From assembly GCA_902363575.1 (NCBI GenBank), contig CABJAJ010000001.1, forward strand, positions 496,001 to 560,000: DNA of 64,000 nucleotides, read 5' to 3'. The stretch comes from Rikenellaceae bacterium (GTDB lineage Bacteria > Bacteroidota > Bacteroidia > Bacteroidales > Rikenellaceae). The position numbers and the translations under genes were made by a program. Positions 26,183 through 33,119 of this stretch are shown here, piece by piece (positions within the stretch are counted from its first letter, which is position 1; each line of letters begins with the position of its first letter). The notes beneath the pieces are model-generated. The model made no database searches and was not told the origin of the DNA. It saw only the letters and a program-made list of their open reading frames with translations.

Positions 26183-28321
26183 TTATTTCCTGACGGGTTT
26201 GTATTTCGTGTCCGTGTTCCAGAACAGGAAGGCGTAGGTGTCGGCCGCCTCGTCGATCCGCTTGGATGTCGGCTTGCCCGCCCCGTGGCCCGCTTTCGAC
26301 TCGATGCGGATCAGGATCGGCGCGTCGCCGCCCTGCGCATGCTGAAGCGCAGCCGCGAACTTGAACGAGTGGGCCGGCACGACGCGGTCGTCGTGGTCGG
26401 CGGTGGTGACGAGCGTGGCCGGATAGCTGACCCCCTCGCGGATGTTGTGCAGCGGGGAGTACTTGTAGATGTAGTCGAACTGCTCCTCGTTCTCGGAGGT
26501 GCCGTATTCGACGGCCCAGCCCCAGCCGATCGTGAATTTGTGGTAGCGCAGCATATCCAGCACGCCCACGGCGGGCAGGCAGACGGCATAGAGGTCGGGA
26601 CGCTGCACCTCGCAGGCGCCCACGAGCAGACCGCCGTTGGAGCCCCCGGCGATGGCCAGCTTTTCGGACGAGGTGTATTTCTTCTCGATCAGGTATTCGG
26701 CGGCGGCGATGAAGTCGTCGAAGACGTTCTGTTTCTTATCGAGCATTCCGTCACGGTGCCACTGCTCGCCGTATTCGGAGCCGCCGCGCAGGTTGGCCAC
26801 GCAATAGATGCCGCCCTGCTCGGCCAGCAGGATGGCCGAGGGGTTGAAGCCCGGCGTGAGGTTGATCTGGAAACCGCCGTAAGCATAGAGGTAGCACGGA
26901 TTCTTGCCGTCGAGCTTCAGGTCCTTGCGGTGGACGATGAACATGGGCACCTGCGTGCCGTCCTTCGAGGTGTAGAACACCTGCTCGGTGACGAAGCGGT
27001 CGGGATCGAAATTGACCTGGGGTGCCTTGTAAAGGAACGAGCGGCCCGTTTCGAGATCATAGTTATAGACCGTAGCGGGCGATGTGAAGTTCGAGAGCAC
27101 GTAGTAGAGGTCGGTCGCTTCGCGCTTGGCGCCGAAACCGCCGGCGGTGCCGATGGCCGGGAGTTCGACCTCGCGCACCAGCGTGCCGTCGTAATTGTAC
27201 TGGTAAACCTTGCTCTGCGCGTCCTCGAGGTAAGTAGCCATCAGATAGCCGCCCGCCGGACTCACGTCGGTGAGGAGGTTCTCCGCATTTTCGGCGATCA
27301 CGTCCTGCAACCCGGCCGGTGCGTTCAGGTCGATGCGGGCGAGCCGGTAGTTGGAGGCCCCGTCGTTGGTCATGACGTAGAGCTGGTCGTTGATGCAGTC
27401 CACGGGAGCGTAATCGTGGGCGAAGCCCGCGAGCAGCACGCTGAAGCGGCCGCCCGATGCCGGACGATAGAGGATTTCGGTGCCGGAGGTGCCTTCCGAG
27501 GCGATCACGAAGAGCCACCGTCCGTCCTCGCTCGGCCAGGCGTTGTTGTAACGCAGCGGATGGGCGTCGTCCCTGTAAACGAGACGGTCGGCCTCCTGTT
27601 TGGTGCCCAGCTTGTGATAATATACTTTCTGGAACTGATTCTGGGAGGAGAATACGCCCTTCTCAGGCGCGTCGTAGGCGCTGTAATAGAACCCTTCGGA
27701 GTCGGGGGCCCAGATCGCGCCCGAGAACTTCACCCAGTTGATTCGGTCTTGCGTGAGCTCGCCCGTGCGGGTGTCCATCACGCGGATCTCCACCCAGTCC
27801 GAGCCGGAAGCGGCGGCGGCATAGGCCAGGTAGCGGCCGTCCTCCGAGAAAGAGAGGTCGGCAAGGGCCACCGTGCCGTCGTCGGAAAGGCTGTTGGGAT
27901 CGAGGAACACCTCGCCCTCGGCGGCGGGATCGCCCGTGCGGTAGAGCACCGACTGGTTTTGGAGCCCGTCGTTATAGAAATAGTAGTAATAATCCCCGTG
28001 CCTGCTCAGGCTCCCCTGTTTGGGGTAGTTCCACAGCTCGGTCAGCCGCTCGCGGATCGCGTCGCGGTAGGGTATCTGCCGCAGGTAGTCCTGCGTGACG
28101 GCGTTCTCGGCCTCGACCCATGCGGCCGTGGCCTCCGAATTGTCGTCCTCCAGCCAGCGGTAGGGGTCGGCGACCTCGGTGCCGAAGTAGTTGTCCACCA
28201 CCTCGCCGCGCGGGGTTTCGGGGTAGGGAAGGCGTTCGATTTTCATTTGGTTGCTTTTGCAGCTTGTCGTCAGGGCGGCGGCGCTCAGCGCAAAGAGGGT
28301 CGCCAGGCGGATTCCATTCAT
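26183..28321 (-). CDS. prolyl oligopeptidase (S9A family), lipoprotein
   Basis: A 712-aa serine peptidase that cuts short peptides after proline. It has a lipoprotein signal (SAAALTTSC, Cys21), the N-terminal S9 strand (ETPRGEVVDNYFGTEVADPYRWLEDD), a seven-blade propeller, and the catalytic alpha/beta-hydrolase domain with GGSNGGLL (Ser nucleophile), the Asp in DHDDRVVP and the His in KAGHGAGKP. Surface or periplasmic peptide processing is likely. First gene of a unit with lysC; -7 box TACCTTTG at 28351-28358. Confidence 0.95.
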   Translation of the reverse strand: MNGIRLATLFALSAAALTTSCKSNQMKIERLPYPETPRGEVVDNYFGTEVADPYRWLEDDNSEATAAWVEAENAVTQDYLRQIPYRDAIRERLTELWNYPKQGSLSRHGDYYYYFYNDGLQNQSVLYRTGDPAAEGEVFLDPNSLSDDGTVALADLSFSEDGRYLAYAAAASGSDWVEIRVMDTRTGELTQDRINWVKFSGAIWAPDSEGFYYSAYDAPEKGVFSSQNQFQKVYYHKLGTKQEADRLVYRDDAHPLRYNNAWPSEDGRWLFVIASEGTSGTEILYRPASGGRFSVLLAGFAHDYAPVDCINDQLYVMTNDGASNYRLARIDLNAPAGLQDVIAENAENLLTDVSPAGGYLMATYLEDAQSKVYQYNYDGTLVREVELPAIGTAGGFGAKREATDLYYVLSNFTSPATVYNYDLETGRSFLYKAPQVNFDPDRFVTEQVFYTSKDGTQVPMFIVHRKDLKLDGKNPCYLYAYGGFQINLTPGFNPSAILLAEQGGIYCVANLRGGSEYGEQWHRDGMLDKKQNVFDDFIAAAEYLIEKKYTSSEKLAIAGGSNGGLLVGACEVQRPDLYAVCLPAVGVLDMLRYHKFTIGWGWAVEYGTSENEEQFDYIYKYSPLHNIREGVSYPATLVTTADHDDRVVPAHSFKFAAALQHAQGGDAPILIRIESKAGHGAGKPTSKRIDEAADTYAFLFWNTDTKYKPVRK

Positions 28322-28401
28322 ACGGTTAAGGGTTTTTGATGCTTTTGCTACAAAGGTATGAAAATTTGGGACACGCTGCGCGCCTCTATGCGGAAAATGC
28401 G

Positions 28402-28409
28402 TAACTTTG
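28402..28409 (+). promoter_or_regulatory. -7 box of dapD
   Basis: TAACTTTG, 23 bases before the ATG at 28433; it lies downstream of an in-frame ATG at 28358, which argues for the later start. A divergent TACCTTTG for the S9 gene is at 28351-28358. Confidence 0.6.
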
Positions 28410-28432
28410 GCCCGTTCCAAAGACCGATAGAT

Positions 28433-29263
28433 ATGGATATTGAACAGTTGCGGGAGTGCGTCGAAGCGGCGTGGCAGGACCGTGAACGACTTCAGGAGGC
28501 CTCTACCCGCGAGGCGCTCGACCGGGTGGTGGCCCTGCTCGATGCGGGGCGGTTGCGCACGGCCGAGCCGGTGGATGCCGACGGCAGCGCATGGCGCGTG
28601 AACGAGTGGGTCAAGAAGGCGATCCTGCTCTACTTCCCTGTGCGCAAGATGCGCACGATGCGGGCGGGCGAACTCGAATGGTACGACAAGATGGAGCTCA
28701 AGCATGACTTCGACCGCCTGGGCGTGAGGGCCGTGCCGCACGCGGTGGCCCGTTACGGGGCCTATATCGCGCCCGGAGTGATCCTGATGCCCTCCTATGT
28801 CAATATCGGGGCTCGGGTCGGGACCGGCACGCTGGTCGATACGTGGGCCACGGTCGGTTCCTGTGCCCAGATCGGCGAGCGCGTCCACCTTTCGGGCGGC
28901 GTGGGAATCGGCGGGGTGCTGGAACCCGTGCAGGCGGCCCCGGTGATCGTCGAGGACGACTGTTTCATCGGTTCCCGTGCCATTGTGGTCGAGGGGGCTC
29001 GCATCTGCCGCGAGGCGGTGCTCGGCTCCAACGTGGTCATCACCGGCTCGACGCATATCATCGATGTCACGGGAACCGAACCCGTCGAATACCGGGGCTA
29101 TGTGCCCGCCGGCTCGGTGGTCATTCCGGGCACCTATCCCCGGCGCTTCCCCGCCGGGGAGTACGGTGTGACGTGCGCCCTGATTATCGGCCGCCGCAAG
29201 CCCTCGACCGACAAGAAAACCTCGCTCAACGAGGCCCTGCGCGATTTCGGCGTGGCGGTATAG
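28433..29263 (+). CDS. dapD: tetrahydrodipicolinate N-succinyltransferase
   Basis: A 276-aa hexapeptide-repeat trimer that succinylates tetrahydrodipicolinate from succinyl-CoA in the succinylase route to diaminopimelate and lysine. An N-terminal helical domain (EQLRECVEAAWQDR) leads to the left-handed beta-helix (PGVILMPSYVNIGARVGTGTLVDTWATVGSCAQIGERVHLSGGVGIGG) and the CoA-binding end. With lysC and asd also in this window, three steps of the pathway are near one another but not in one operon. Confidence 0.96.
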   Translation: MDIEQLRECVEAAWQDRERLQEASTREALDRVVALLDAGRLRTAEPVDADGSAWRVNEWVKKAILLYFPVRKMRTMRAGELEWYDKMELKHDFDRLGVRAVPHAVARYGAYIAPGVILMPSYVNIGARVGTGTLVDTWATVGSCAQIGERVHLSGGVGIGGVLEPVQAAPVIVEDDCFIGSRAIVVEGARICREAVLGSNVVITGSTHIIDVTGTEPVEYRGYVPAGSVVIPGTYPRRFPAGEYGVTCALIIGRRKPSTDKKTSLNEALRDFGVAV

Positions 29264-29376
29264 CCGCATCCTCCATCCCTCGGGCGATTACCGGGCAGCC
29301 GGCGCCCCAAATGTAAGCGCGCACCCTCCGCTGCGGTGCCGGGAAAACACCCTGTTTGCAAGCAACAGACCGAACC

Positions 29377-30117
29377 ATGATCGAACACCCCTGTTTCCAC
29401 TACCTGACCGAGACCACCTCGACCAACGACGACGCCCGCGATGCCCGCTACGGACACGGGGAACTGATCCTTGCCGAGCGACAGACGGCCGGCCGCGGAC
29501 AGCGCGGCCACAAGTGGTCGAGCGGCGAGGGGCTCAACCTGACCTTCTCGCTGGTGCTCGAACCCCGTTTCCTGCCCGCCTCCGGGCAATTTTTGCTTTC
29601 CGAGGCGGTGTCGCTGGCCCTTGTGGATACCCTCGCCCGCTTCGGGATCGGAGCGCGGATCAAGTGGACGAACGACATCTACGTCGGCGACCGCAAGATC
29701 GTCGGCATATTGCTCGAACACAACCTCGCGGGCGGAGCGCTCAGCCGCACGATCGTCGGTATCGGTCTGAACGTCAATCAGACGGAGTTCGACCCTGCGC
29801 TGCCCAATCCGACCTCCATGCGGCTGCTCGCAGGCCGGTCCTTCGACCGGGACGAGGTGCTGCGCGTGCTTTATGAACGGTTGATGGACCGCTATGCGGA
29901 GTTGGAGCGGAGTGGCGGCGAGGCCTTGCAGCAGGCATACCGCAAGGCGCTGTACCGGCTCGACGAGCGGCAGCGGTTCCGCGACCCCGCGTCGGGGGCC
30001 GAGTTCGAGGCGGTGATCCGTGGCGTGCGTCCTGCGGGCGACCTGCTGCTGGAACATGCCGACGGAACGCTCCGCAGCTACCTGTTCCGCGAGGTCGAAT
30101 TCGTTATCCGTCGATAG
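29377..30117 (+). CDS. birA: biotin-[acetyl-CoA-carboxylase] ligase
   Basis: A 246-aa class I biotin protein ligase. The TAGRGQRGHKWSS loop binds biotinyl-AMP, and KWTNDIYV carries the catalytic Lys region; a small C-terminal SH3-like domain ends in LFREVEFVIRR. There is no N-terminal winged helix, so unlike E. coli BirA it should not act as a repressor. ATG 29377 is preferred to a TTG at 29356. It charges the carrier domains of carboxylases. Confidence 0.94.
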   Translation: MIEHPCFHYLTETTSTNDDARDARYGHGELILAERQTAGRGQRGHKWSSGEGLNLTFSLVLEPRFLPASGQFLLSEAVSLALVDTLARFGIGARIKWTNDIYVGDRKIVGILLEHNLAGGALSRTIVGIGLNVNQTEFDPALPNPTSMRLLAGRSFDRDEVLRVLYERLMDRYAELERSGGEALQQAYRKALYRLDERQRFRDPASGAEFEAVIRGVRPAGDLLLEHADGTLRSYLFREVEFVIRR

Positions 30118-30269
30118 ATCGATTTCCGGTCAGGCCGGAGTTCCTCGCCGAATGATGGCATGTGACGTGCCGGAGCGTGCACGCCTTGCTCCTCCCTGTG
30201 AATCCGGGGATACTTCCCCGCTGCCCGGTTCGAGCCTCCGCCCGGCTCTTTGTTTCGGATAGTCGTTCC

Positions 30270-30617
30270 TCAGGCTCGCTCGCGCTCTTTCAGGATCGCC
30301 GGGCCGTTGGCTATCGCCCAGTTTACCAGATTCTTCACCAGCGGCATCAGCTCCGTTCCGCGGGCGGTAAGGGCATACTCCACGCGCGGAGGCACTTCGG
30401 CGAATACGCGGCGGCTGACGAGTCCGTCCTCCTCGAGCGAGCGCAGCGTCACGGTCAGCATCCGCTGCGAAATATCCTCCAGGCATTTTTGAATCGCCCC
30501 GAACCGCATTGCGCCGTTGGCGTCGAGCGCCAGCAGAATCAGCATGGCCCACTTGCTGCTGATGCGGCTGAGGATGTGCCGCACGGGACAGTCGCCGGCA
30601 TCTGAAAATTTTTGCAT
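30270..30617 (-). CDS. HxlR-family transcriptional regulator
   Basis: A 115-aa winged-helix protein of the HxlR/MarR-like group. The conserved CPVRHILSRISSKWAMLIL opens the domain (Cys10, where HxlR/HypR/YodB proteins keep their redox Cys), followed by FGAIQKCLEDISQRMLTVTLRSLEEDGLVSRRVFAEVPPRVEYALTARGTEL. An in-frame ATG at 30650 would add 11 residues. It is divergent from a DJ-1/PfpI gene, which it probably controls. Such regulators often sense quinones, diamide or aldehydes. Confidence 0.9.
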   Translation of the reverse strand: MQKFSDAGDCPVRHILSRISSKWAMLILLALDANGAMRFGAIQKCLEDISQRMLTVTLRSLEEDGLVSRRVFAEVPPRVEYALTARGTELMPLVKNLVNWAIANGPAILKERERA

Positions 30618-30655
30618 TTTTTCTTTCCCTTTTATCCGGTTGTTTTCCAATATGG

Positions 30656-30737
30656 GTTACGCACAGGTAACTTGCTGACCATGTTGTGCCTTCTTGTTTT
30701 TCCGTCGGATTGTCTTTAGCTTTGCACTACAAAAGTA
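30656..30737. promoter_or_regulatory. divergent HxlR/DJ-1 promoter region
   Basis: Plus strand: CTTG (30693-30696), 20 bases, TAGCTTTG (30717-30724) for the DJ-1 gene. Minus strand: TACTTTTG (30730-30737) for hxlR. The boxes almost touch, so one bound protein could shut both. A 5-bp inverted repeat GTTAC-N6-GTAAC lies at 30656-30671, in the hxlR leader. Confidence 0.6.
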
Positions 30738-30785
30738 ATCAACTTACCGAATTAAACCGATGTTTCATTAAAAACTTTCAGTACG

Positions 30786-31313
30786 ATGGCAAAGCGAGTG
30801 GCTGTAGTGGCCGTGAATCCGGTGAACGGATTGGGACTGTTTTCGTATCTCGAAGCGTTCTTCGAGCATAAAATCGCCTGTGAGGTGTTTGCGGTGGCTC
30901 CGACCGTCGCGATCCGCACCAATTCCGGCATTGCGTTGCAGGCGGACGGTGTGGTCGCCGACCTGCGGGGACGCGCAGGCGAATACGATGCGCTGGTTTT
31001 CGCATGCGGGGATGCGGTGCCGGTCTTCGCGCAGCACGCCTCCGAGCCGTGGAACGTGCAGCTGATGGAGGTGATCGGGGAGTTCGCGGCCGCAGGTAAA
31101 ATCATGGCCGGCCACTGCGGGGCGGGGCTGCTGTTCGAGCTTGCCGGGGTGATCGACGGCCGCCGGGTGGCCTCGCATCCGATGGTGCAGGGGTTGATCC
31201 GTCGCGGCGTCGCGTCGCAAGCCGACTTCGAGTCCGACGGCCGGTTTATCACGGCGCAATGCGAGCACACCCTGCCCGCGATGATTCCCCTCCTGCTGGG
31301 TGCGCTCGAATAG
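30786..31313 (+). CDS. DJ-1/PfpI family protein
   Basis: A 175-aa class I glutamine amidotransferase-like protein. Cys111 in AGHCGAGLLFELAG sits at the nucleophile elbow, and GRRVASHP follows as in DJ-1/PfpI proteins. Members act as glyoxalases/deglycases or redox chaperones. It was also considered as ElbB, but it is shorter (ElbB ~217 aa) and lacks ElbB's N-terminal motif. Pairing with an HxlR regulator suggests a response to electrophiles or aldehydes (inference). Confidence 0.85.
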   Translation: MAKRVAVVAVNPVNGLGLFSYLEAFFEHKIACEVFAVAPTVAIRTNSGIALQADGVVADLRGRAGEYDALVFACGDAVPVFAQHASEPWNVQLMEVIGEFAAAGKIMAGHCGAGLLFELAGVIDGRRVASHPMVQGLIRRGVASQADFESDGRFITAQCEHTLPAMIPLLLGALE

Positions 31314-31326
31314 CCTCTCTTCGGCG

Positions 31327-31368
31327 ATCCGGGGACTGTCCGGCAAGACAGTCCCCGGATTCGTTTTT
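31327..31368 (+). terminator. terminator of the DJ-1 gene
   Basis: A perfect 14-bp stem (31327-31340 with 31347-31360), 6-base loop, then TCGTTTTT. Confidence 0.9.
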
Positions 31369-31460
31369 CCGGCTGGATGATGCGGCACGACCGCCTGACC
31401 TCTTTGCTCCGGCCGGAGGGCGAAGAGCACAACGAGTAAAACAGAGCACGCTTTTTTCAT
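31361..31460 (-). pseudogene. 5' remnant of a lost secreted-protein gene
   Basis: An ATG at 31460 (minus) opens with a signal-like sequence (MKKACSVLLVVLFALRPEQR). It has a full promoter (TTTG 31522-31525, 20 bases, TACATTTG 31494-31501), yet the frame soon runs into the terminator and then antisense through the DJ-1 gene. The reading is that a secreted protein's promoter and signal peptide survive while the body is deleted. A short real peptide cannot be excluded. Confidence 0.45.
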
Positions 31461-31493
31461 GGGCGGAAGTTTTACACAGGACAGGAGGTTTGT

Positions 31494-31525
31494 CAAATGT
31501 AACGAAAAGTTCGCTGATTTCCAAA
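31494..31525 (-). promoter_or_regulatory. orphan minus-strand promoter
   Basis: TTTG, 20 bases, TACATTTG, directed at the 31460 remnant. Confidence 0.6.
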
Positions 31526-31552
31526 AAAATCCCGCACGAAAAGCGGGATTGA
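31522..31552 (-). terminator. orphan minus-strand terminator
   Basis: ATCCCGC-loop-GCGGGAT (about 31530-31551) followed on the minus strand by seven T. No minus-strand gene precedes it now; it overlaps the -33 box of the orphan promoter. Confidence 0.6.
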
Positions 31553-31602
31553 CGTGCGGTTGCGGCGGGCGGCGCGAGGCGATAAAAAATTCGCGGAAAT
31601 CG

Positions 31603-31633
31603 GTTGCTGTTACGAAAATAACACGTATATTTG
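31603..31633 (+). promoter_or_regulatory. promoter of gcvH-mdh
   Basis: GTTG (31603-31606), 19 bases, TATATTTG (31626-31633); the gene starts at 31695, giving a leader of about 55 bases. Confidence 0.7.
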
Positions 31634-31694
31634 CATGCCGCGCACGGAGCGCACGCAAACCGAACATTTTAACTTAAAACTTATACCTGCAACT

Positions 31695-32072
31695 ATGAAC
31701 ATTCCTGCTAATCTGAAGTATTCCAACGACCACGAATGGTGCCGCGTCGAGGGCGACTCGGTGTATATCGGCATCACCGATTTTGCACAGAGCCAGTTGG
31801 GCGATATCGTCTTCGTGGATGTGCCGACCGTGGGCGAGACGCTCGCCGCAGGCGACGTATTCGGGACCATCGAAGCGGTGAAAACCGTCAGCGACGCCTT
31901 CATTCCCGTCGGCGGCGAGGTGCTCGAGTTCAATTCGGCTGTAGATGCCGACCCGGCCGTGGTCAATAAGGATCCCTATGGCGAGGGGTGGATCATCAAG
32001 GTCCGCTTTACGGAGCCTGCGGACTTCGAGGCGCTGCTGTCGGCCGAACAGTACAAGGAGTTGATCGGCTAA
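31695..32072 (+). CDS. gcvH: glycine cleavage system H protein
   Basis: A 125-aa lipoyl carrier that shuttles the aminomethyl group among the P, T and L proteins. Lys63 in IEAVKTVSD is the lipoylation site; [13 protein letters not shown] is the conserved C-terminal strand. The start at 31695 follows the promoter; the frame upstream is not protein-like. mdh follows after 19 bases; no other gcv gene is nearby. Confidence 0.97.
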   Translation: MNIPANLKYSNDHEWCRVEGDSVYIGITDFAQSQLGDIVFVDVPTVGETLAAGDVFGTIEAVKTVSDAFIPVGGEVLEFNSAVDADPAVVNKDPYGEGWIIKVRFTEPADFEALLSAEQYKELIG

Positions 32073-32091
32073 ACAAATAAATCAAGAAACT

Positions 32092-33033
32092 ATGTCAAAG
32101 GTTACAGTCGTAGGTGCGGGCGCCGTGGGCGCTACCTGCGCGAACGTGATGGCTTGCCGCGAAGTGGCGAGCGAGGTGGTGCTGGTGGATATCAAGGAGG
32201 GGCTTTCCGAAGGGAAGATGCTCGATATGTACCAGACCTCGACCCTGATGGATTTCGATACCAAGCTGGTCGGCGCGACCAACGATTACCGGAAAACCGC
32301 CAACTCCGATGTTGTGGTGATTACCTCGGGTATTCCCCGCAAGCCGGGCATGACCCGCGAGGAGCTTATCGGCACCAACGCCAACATCATGAAAGGCGTG
32401 ATCGCCAACGTGGTGAAGTACTCGCCCCGGGCGATCATCCTGGTTGTCGCCAACCCGATGGATACGCTCACCTACCTGGCGCTCAAAGCGTCGGGACTGC
32501 CCAAGAACCGGGTGATCGGCATGGGCGGCGCACTCGACTCGGCCCGTTTCAAATGCTACCTCGCGAAAGCCACCGGCGCCAACATCAACAACGTGGACGG
32601 CATGGTGATCGGCGGCCACGGCGATACGACCATGATTCCGCTGCTCTCGAAGGCTTCGGTCAATGGCGTGCCCGTTGCGCAGTTCGCATCGAAGAAGAAG
32701 CTGCAGGAGGCCGTCGCCAATACGATGGTCGGCGGCGCTACGCTCACTAAGCTGATCGGCACGTCGGCGTGGTACGCTCCGGGCGCTGCCGCTTCGATGA
32801 TGGTGGAGTCGATTCTCAACGACCAGAAGAAGATCATCCCCTGCTGCTGCTACCTCGAGGGCGAGTACGGCCAGTCGGATATCTGCATCGGCGTACCGGC
32901 TGTCATCGGCCGCAAGGGTGTCGAGAAGATCGTCGGACTCGAGCTGACCCGCGAGGAGGCCGAGAAGTTCGAGGCTTCGGCTGCCGCCGTGCGCAAGACC
33001 AACCAGGTGCTGCACGAGATCAAGGCGCTCTAA
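32092..33033 (+). CDS. mdh: malate dehydrogenase
   Basis: A 313-aa NAD-dependent enzyme interconverting malate and oxaloacetate; in fermenting Bacteroidales it runs in the reductive branch to succinate and propionate. VVGAGAVGATCAN binds NAD; GIPRKPGMTREELI holds the substrate Arg pair; MVIGGHGDTTM carries the catalytic His. It is of the LDH-like MDH group. Cotranscribed with gcvH. Confidence 0.97.
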   Translation: MSKVTVVGAGAVGATCANVMACREVASEVVLVDIKEGLSEGKMLDMYQTSTLMDFDTKLVGATNDYRKTANSDVVVITSGIPRKPGMTREELIGTNANIMKGVIANVVKYSPRAIILVVANPMDTLTYLALKASGLPKNRVIGMGGALDSARFKCYLAKATGANINNVDGMVIGGHGDTTMIPLLSKASVNGVPVAQFASKKKLQEAVANTMVGGATLTKLIGTSAWYAPGAAASMMVESILNDQKKIIPCCCYLEGEYGQSDICIGVPAVIGRKGVEKIVGLELTREEAEKFEASAAAVRKTNQVLHEIKAL

Positions 33034-33054
33034 AGCGTTTCTCGCAGGATAAAT

Positions 33055-33093
33055 CGAATCCCCGGGGCATTGCTCCGGGGATTCGTCTTTGTT
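33055..33093 (+). terminator. gcvH-mdh terminator
   Basis: An 11-bp stem (33055-33065 with 33075-33085), then TCTTTGTT. Confidence 0.8.
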
Positions 33094-33119
33094 GCGGCGT
33101 AAAAACCCGAGGCCGCGCG

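Noticed and set aside
30786..31313. ElbB (isoprenoid glyoxalase) for the DJ-1/PfpI gene
   Set aside because: Too short and lacking the ElbB-specific N-terminal region; general DJ-1/PfpI call kept.
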